Origin: Rhizonema sp. NSF051
Lineage (GTDB): Bacteria; Cyanobacteriota; Cyanobacteriia; Cyanobacteriales; Nostocaceae
Length of the DNA: 36,678 nucleotides
Direction: 5' to 3'
NCBI GenBank assembly: GCA_029379265.1
Contig: JAQYWN010000004.1
Coordinates: 1-36,678 of the forward strand
The position numbers and the translations under genes are program-made. The notes under the pieces were generated by a model. That model was given only the letters and a program-made list of their open reading frames with translations, had not been told where the DNA came from and searched no databases. Below are positions 34,917-36,678 of this stretch, in pieces. Position 1 is the stretch's first letter; each line of letters starts with the position of its first letter.

Positions 34917-35859
34917 TCTACTCCCTCACAACTAAATAGCAACTTACACTCATATCGCGCTCTCGAAAAAACAGCAATGCAATACCCTGACTTTCTCTAC
35001 AATGGATATTCTAGAGTCTTGAGAATGACAGTTCTCTTAAAAATAAAAGTCGTAACGACTGCTGTTTGTTGTTTGTAACAGAGACCTTGGCTGTTTTAAC
35101 CTTAGACACAATAGAGGCTTACAACCGCCATTTGACAGTGATTAATCGCTTAGCTCATAGCAAGTTTTCCTAATGGGGGTTGAGTCGTTGACGCACACCT
35201 GCTTCGAGTCCCCCAATCTCAATCGATTGGCAGTTGAGTGAAGGCTCTCCCTTTGTATACATCAATCATTTTCGAGTTGCAAAAAAGCAACAAAAAAGCA
35301 ATTATCATCATCTACAATGCAGCTATTTAAGTCAAACGACAAGATGTCAAACTTTACTTTACTTAATATAGAATATGAATATTAACGATCAGCAATAGCG
35401 CAAGGAATAGAGGCCCTTGCATTTGAAATGACCTCTTTGACTCAGAGTTACGACAACGTAGGTTTCGCCGTCCCTGCTTTTTGTTGTCATTATATGTACA
35501 ATGAGCATATAATCTGAGAATAAAAATTATCCGTTCTTGCCAAAGATAAGTCGGTAGGCGGAAAAATTTGCAGCTATGAAACGAAATGTAAAATCTCTGA
35601 CATTGGCTCGTAGTTGAGGACAGTTCGGAGGAGGTGAGACCATTGCTGCTTTGAGGGTTTCCCAAGGGAAGAATCTGTCCGTGCGCTAAGCGTGTTCTTA
35701 ACAGCAACAAACCATTTTCGGTTTATTTCTGCCCACCTACTTAAGCGAATCACGTTACGCTTTACCGCGTGCCGGGTAAACGCTGAAATTGTTCAACTCA
35801 TCCCAACCTCATTCTTCATTAATGCTAGACTATAGTGCTGGACTGCAATTTTTAGGAGT
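34917..35859. other. 943-bp stretch without a convincing gene
   Basis: The stretch lies upstream of the receptor operon and of the small + strand ORF. It contains a palindrome at 35021-35036, a small hairpin GCAAGG (35400-35405)/CCTTGC (35415-35420), a Fur-half-site-like ATTATCATCAT at 35301, and an open frame without a start codon (35015-35173) that could be a gene remnant. The 115-codon - strand ORF at 35363-35710 has no recognisable domain and looks like chance. No tRNA or other RNA is recognisable. Confidence 0.5.
35021..35036. promoter_or_regulatory. Palindrome upstream of the receptor operon, possible Fur-type operator
   Basis: GAGAATGACAGTTCTC has arms GAGAA/TTCTC around six bases, about 105 bases upstream of the receptor start. 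Iron regulation is expected for such a receptor and the pattern partly resembles Fur half-sites, but it is less AT-rich than typical cyanobacterial Fur boxes. Confidence 0.2.
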
Positions 35860-36156
35860 ATGAGGGCAAGAATAGAAGAAAATTTACTTTTTCTTCACCA
35901 TGAAGACTTACCAGAATTTAAAAAAGGTGGTTCGGTGGTGAGGAATAGCTATTTCTGGGCACTCCGTTCAATTGCTGGTCAAGCTAAGCGTTATCGTGAT
36001 TGGGAATATGAGTCGGAAGTCTGGCTAGCACTGGGGCGGATGCTATTGTCATTTACTGAGTCTGGTTATTTAGGTTTGAGTGAAACAGTGCTGGAGTTTC
36101 CCATATCTCAAGGGGAAATTCCCGATGTGCTGCGATCAGTTTCTACTTGGGAATAG
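35860..36156 (+). CDS. Small hypothetical protein
   Basis: ORF of 98 residues that I do not recognise. It is charged and soluble in look, with an aromatic-rich middle (NSYFWALRSIAGQAKRY) and a C-terminus ending VSTWE. No signal peptide or membrane helix is visible. AGGAG sits only one base before the ATG, closer than usual, and no alternative in-frame ATG exists upstream because of a stop at 35833. The composition looks like real protein rather than random translation, but it may be a remnant of a longer gene. No functional link to the biosynthetic cluster is apparent. Confidence 0.45.
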   Translation: MRARIEENLLFLHHEDLPEFKKGGSVVRNSYFWALRSIAGQAKRYRDWEYESEVWLALGRMLLSFTESGYLGLSETVLEFPISQGEIPDVLRSVSTWE

Positions 36157-36328
36157 AAATATCGCGATCGCCCGCGCGATCATTTATCCTGTCAGGAGAT
36201 ATTGATTTTTTAGCAAGAGTGTCAGTCGCATCAATTAGGTTTTTTTGACAACACGAATTTTATCCGGTAGAGTGTAAGTTAAAAGAGCATGTAAATAGCG
36301 GACAACGAACACATGCAAGGATATTTTT

Positions 36329-36649
36329 GTGAGACGCGATTCCATTTACTATCAAATTTTTAAGCGCTTTCCTGGGTTATTTTTTGAACTCATTGATCAC
36401 CCTCCTCAGGAAGCACAGAACTATCGATTTGAGTCTGTTGAAGTAAAAGAAACCGCTTTTCGCATCGATGGAGTCTTTTTACCTCCTGTGGGTGCAACAT
36501 CTAAAATTGTTTTTTTCGTTGAGGTTCAATTTCAAAAAGATGAAGCCCTCTACCATCGGTTTTTTACTGAGTCGATGATGTATCTGAACAGAAATCGTTC
36601 TGAGTATGATGACTGGTTCTGTGTCAATACTGCTCGGTTAAGGAAATAA
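36329..36649 (+). pseudogene. DUF2887/Rpn-family protein, 3'-truncated
   Basis: The N-terminal half of a cyanobacterial DUF2887 protein, related to Rpn/PD-(D/E)XK putative transposase-nucleases that are dispersed in many copies. Family features are RRDSIYYQIFKRFPGLFFEL, the FRIDGVF segment with the conserved Asp, and FVEVQFQKD with the Glu-x-Gln of the nuclease-like core. Full-length members are usually well over 200 residues. This one runs to NRSEYDDWF as expected, then diverges (CVNTARLRK) and stops at 106 residues, so the gene is cut or rearranged at its 3' end. The start is GTG at 36329; the first residues match the usual family N-terminus. It marks the accessory flank of the cluster and is unlikely to be part of it. 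Confidence 0.7.
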
Positions 36650-36678
36650 AGTAGGCTGAAACCCTTGAAATATCGTTG

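Noticed and set aside
35175-35215. GGGGG/CCCCC inverted repeat as a terminator
   Set aside because: Only five paired bases with a long loop and no T-tract; not convincing.
35363-35710. 115-residue - strand ORF in the gap upstream of the hypothetical gene
   Set aside because: No recognisable domain, unusual composition rich in Ser, Arg and Cys, and no clear ribosome binding site. It is more likely a chance open frame in repeat-like DNA.

Overview
The window is a cyanobacterial secondary-metabolite locus, most likely from a filamentous, Nostocales-type genome. Supporting signs are about a dozen HIP1 octamers (GCGATCGC) in 36.7 kb, a heptameric short tandem repeat at 31.1 kb, short palindromic elements inserted in frame into a coding region, an AMIN-domain TonB-dependent receptor, and a DUF2887/Rpn-type fragment. 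Most of the window (1-28.3 kb) is a colinear hybrid NRPS-PKS assembly line on the + strand.

Layout of the assembly line: NRPS1 (5' end outside the window; end of a C-type domain, A, PCP), PKS1 (KS-AT-KR-ACP), NRPS2 (C-A-PCP-C-A-PCP-C), a TauD/SyrP-like Fe(II)/2-oxoglutarate oxygenase, a 310-bp gap with a possible internal promoter, NRPS3 (catalytically dead C-type domain, A, PCP), PKS2 (KS-AT-KR-ACP), and NRPS4 (C-A-PCP-TE). Ten-residue specificity codes aligned by eye to GrsA give Ser (DVWHISLIDK), Thr (DFWNIGMVHK), Gly (DILQLGMIWK), a His-like code (DSALIAEVWK) and Gly (DILQLGMIWK). Both AT domains carry HAFH and should load malonyl-CoA; both KR domains have intact active sites. The predicted backbone visible here is Ser-[malonate, ketoreduced]-Thr-Gly-X-[malonate, ketoreduced]-Gly, released by a C-terminal thioesterase. 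X is probably His, possibly beta-hydroxylated by the oxygenase encoded just before its module.

Downstream on the + strand are a GT1-type glycosyltransferase and an MFS exporter (MFS_3/EntS-like), which suggest sugar decoration and export. Convergent with them, on the - strand, is a two-gene operon of a TonB-dependent siderophore receptor with an N-terminal AMIN domain and a PepSY-type membrane protein, both typical iron-uptake genes. Together the context suggests an iron- or metal-binding, possibly glycosylated peptide-polyketide. No known cyanobacterial product that I can recall matches this exact order, but that was not searched.

The last 1.8 kb is a mostly gene-free stretch, a small hypothetical ORF and a 3'-truncated DUF2887 (Rpn-family) gene. 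The clearest points of interest are the degenerate C domain of NRPS3 rescued by an extra C domain at the end of NRPS2 with the oxygenase between them, the duplicated NRPS-PKS pairs, the mosaic Gly adenylation domain of NRPS4, and two palindromic elements inserted in frame into the Thr adenylation domain, one of them splitting a HIP1 site.
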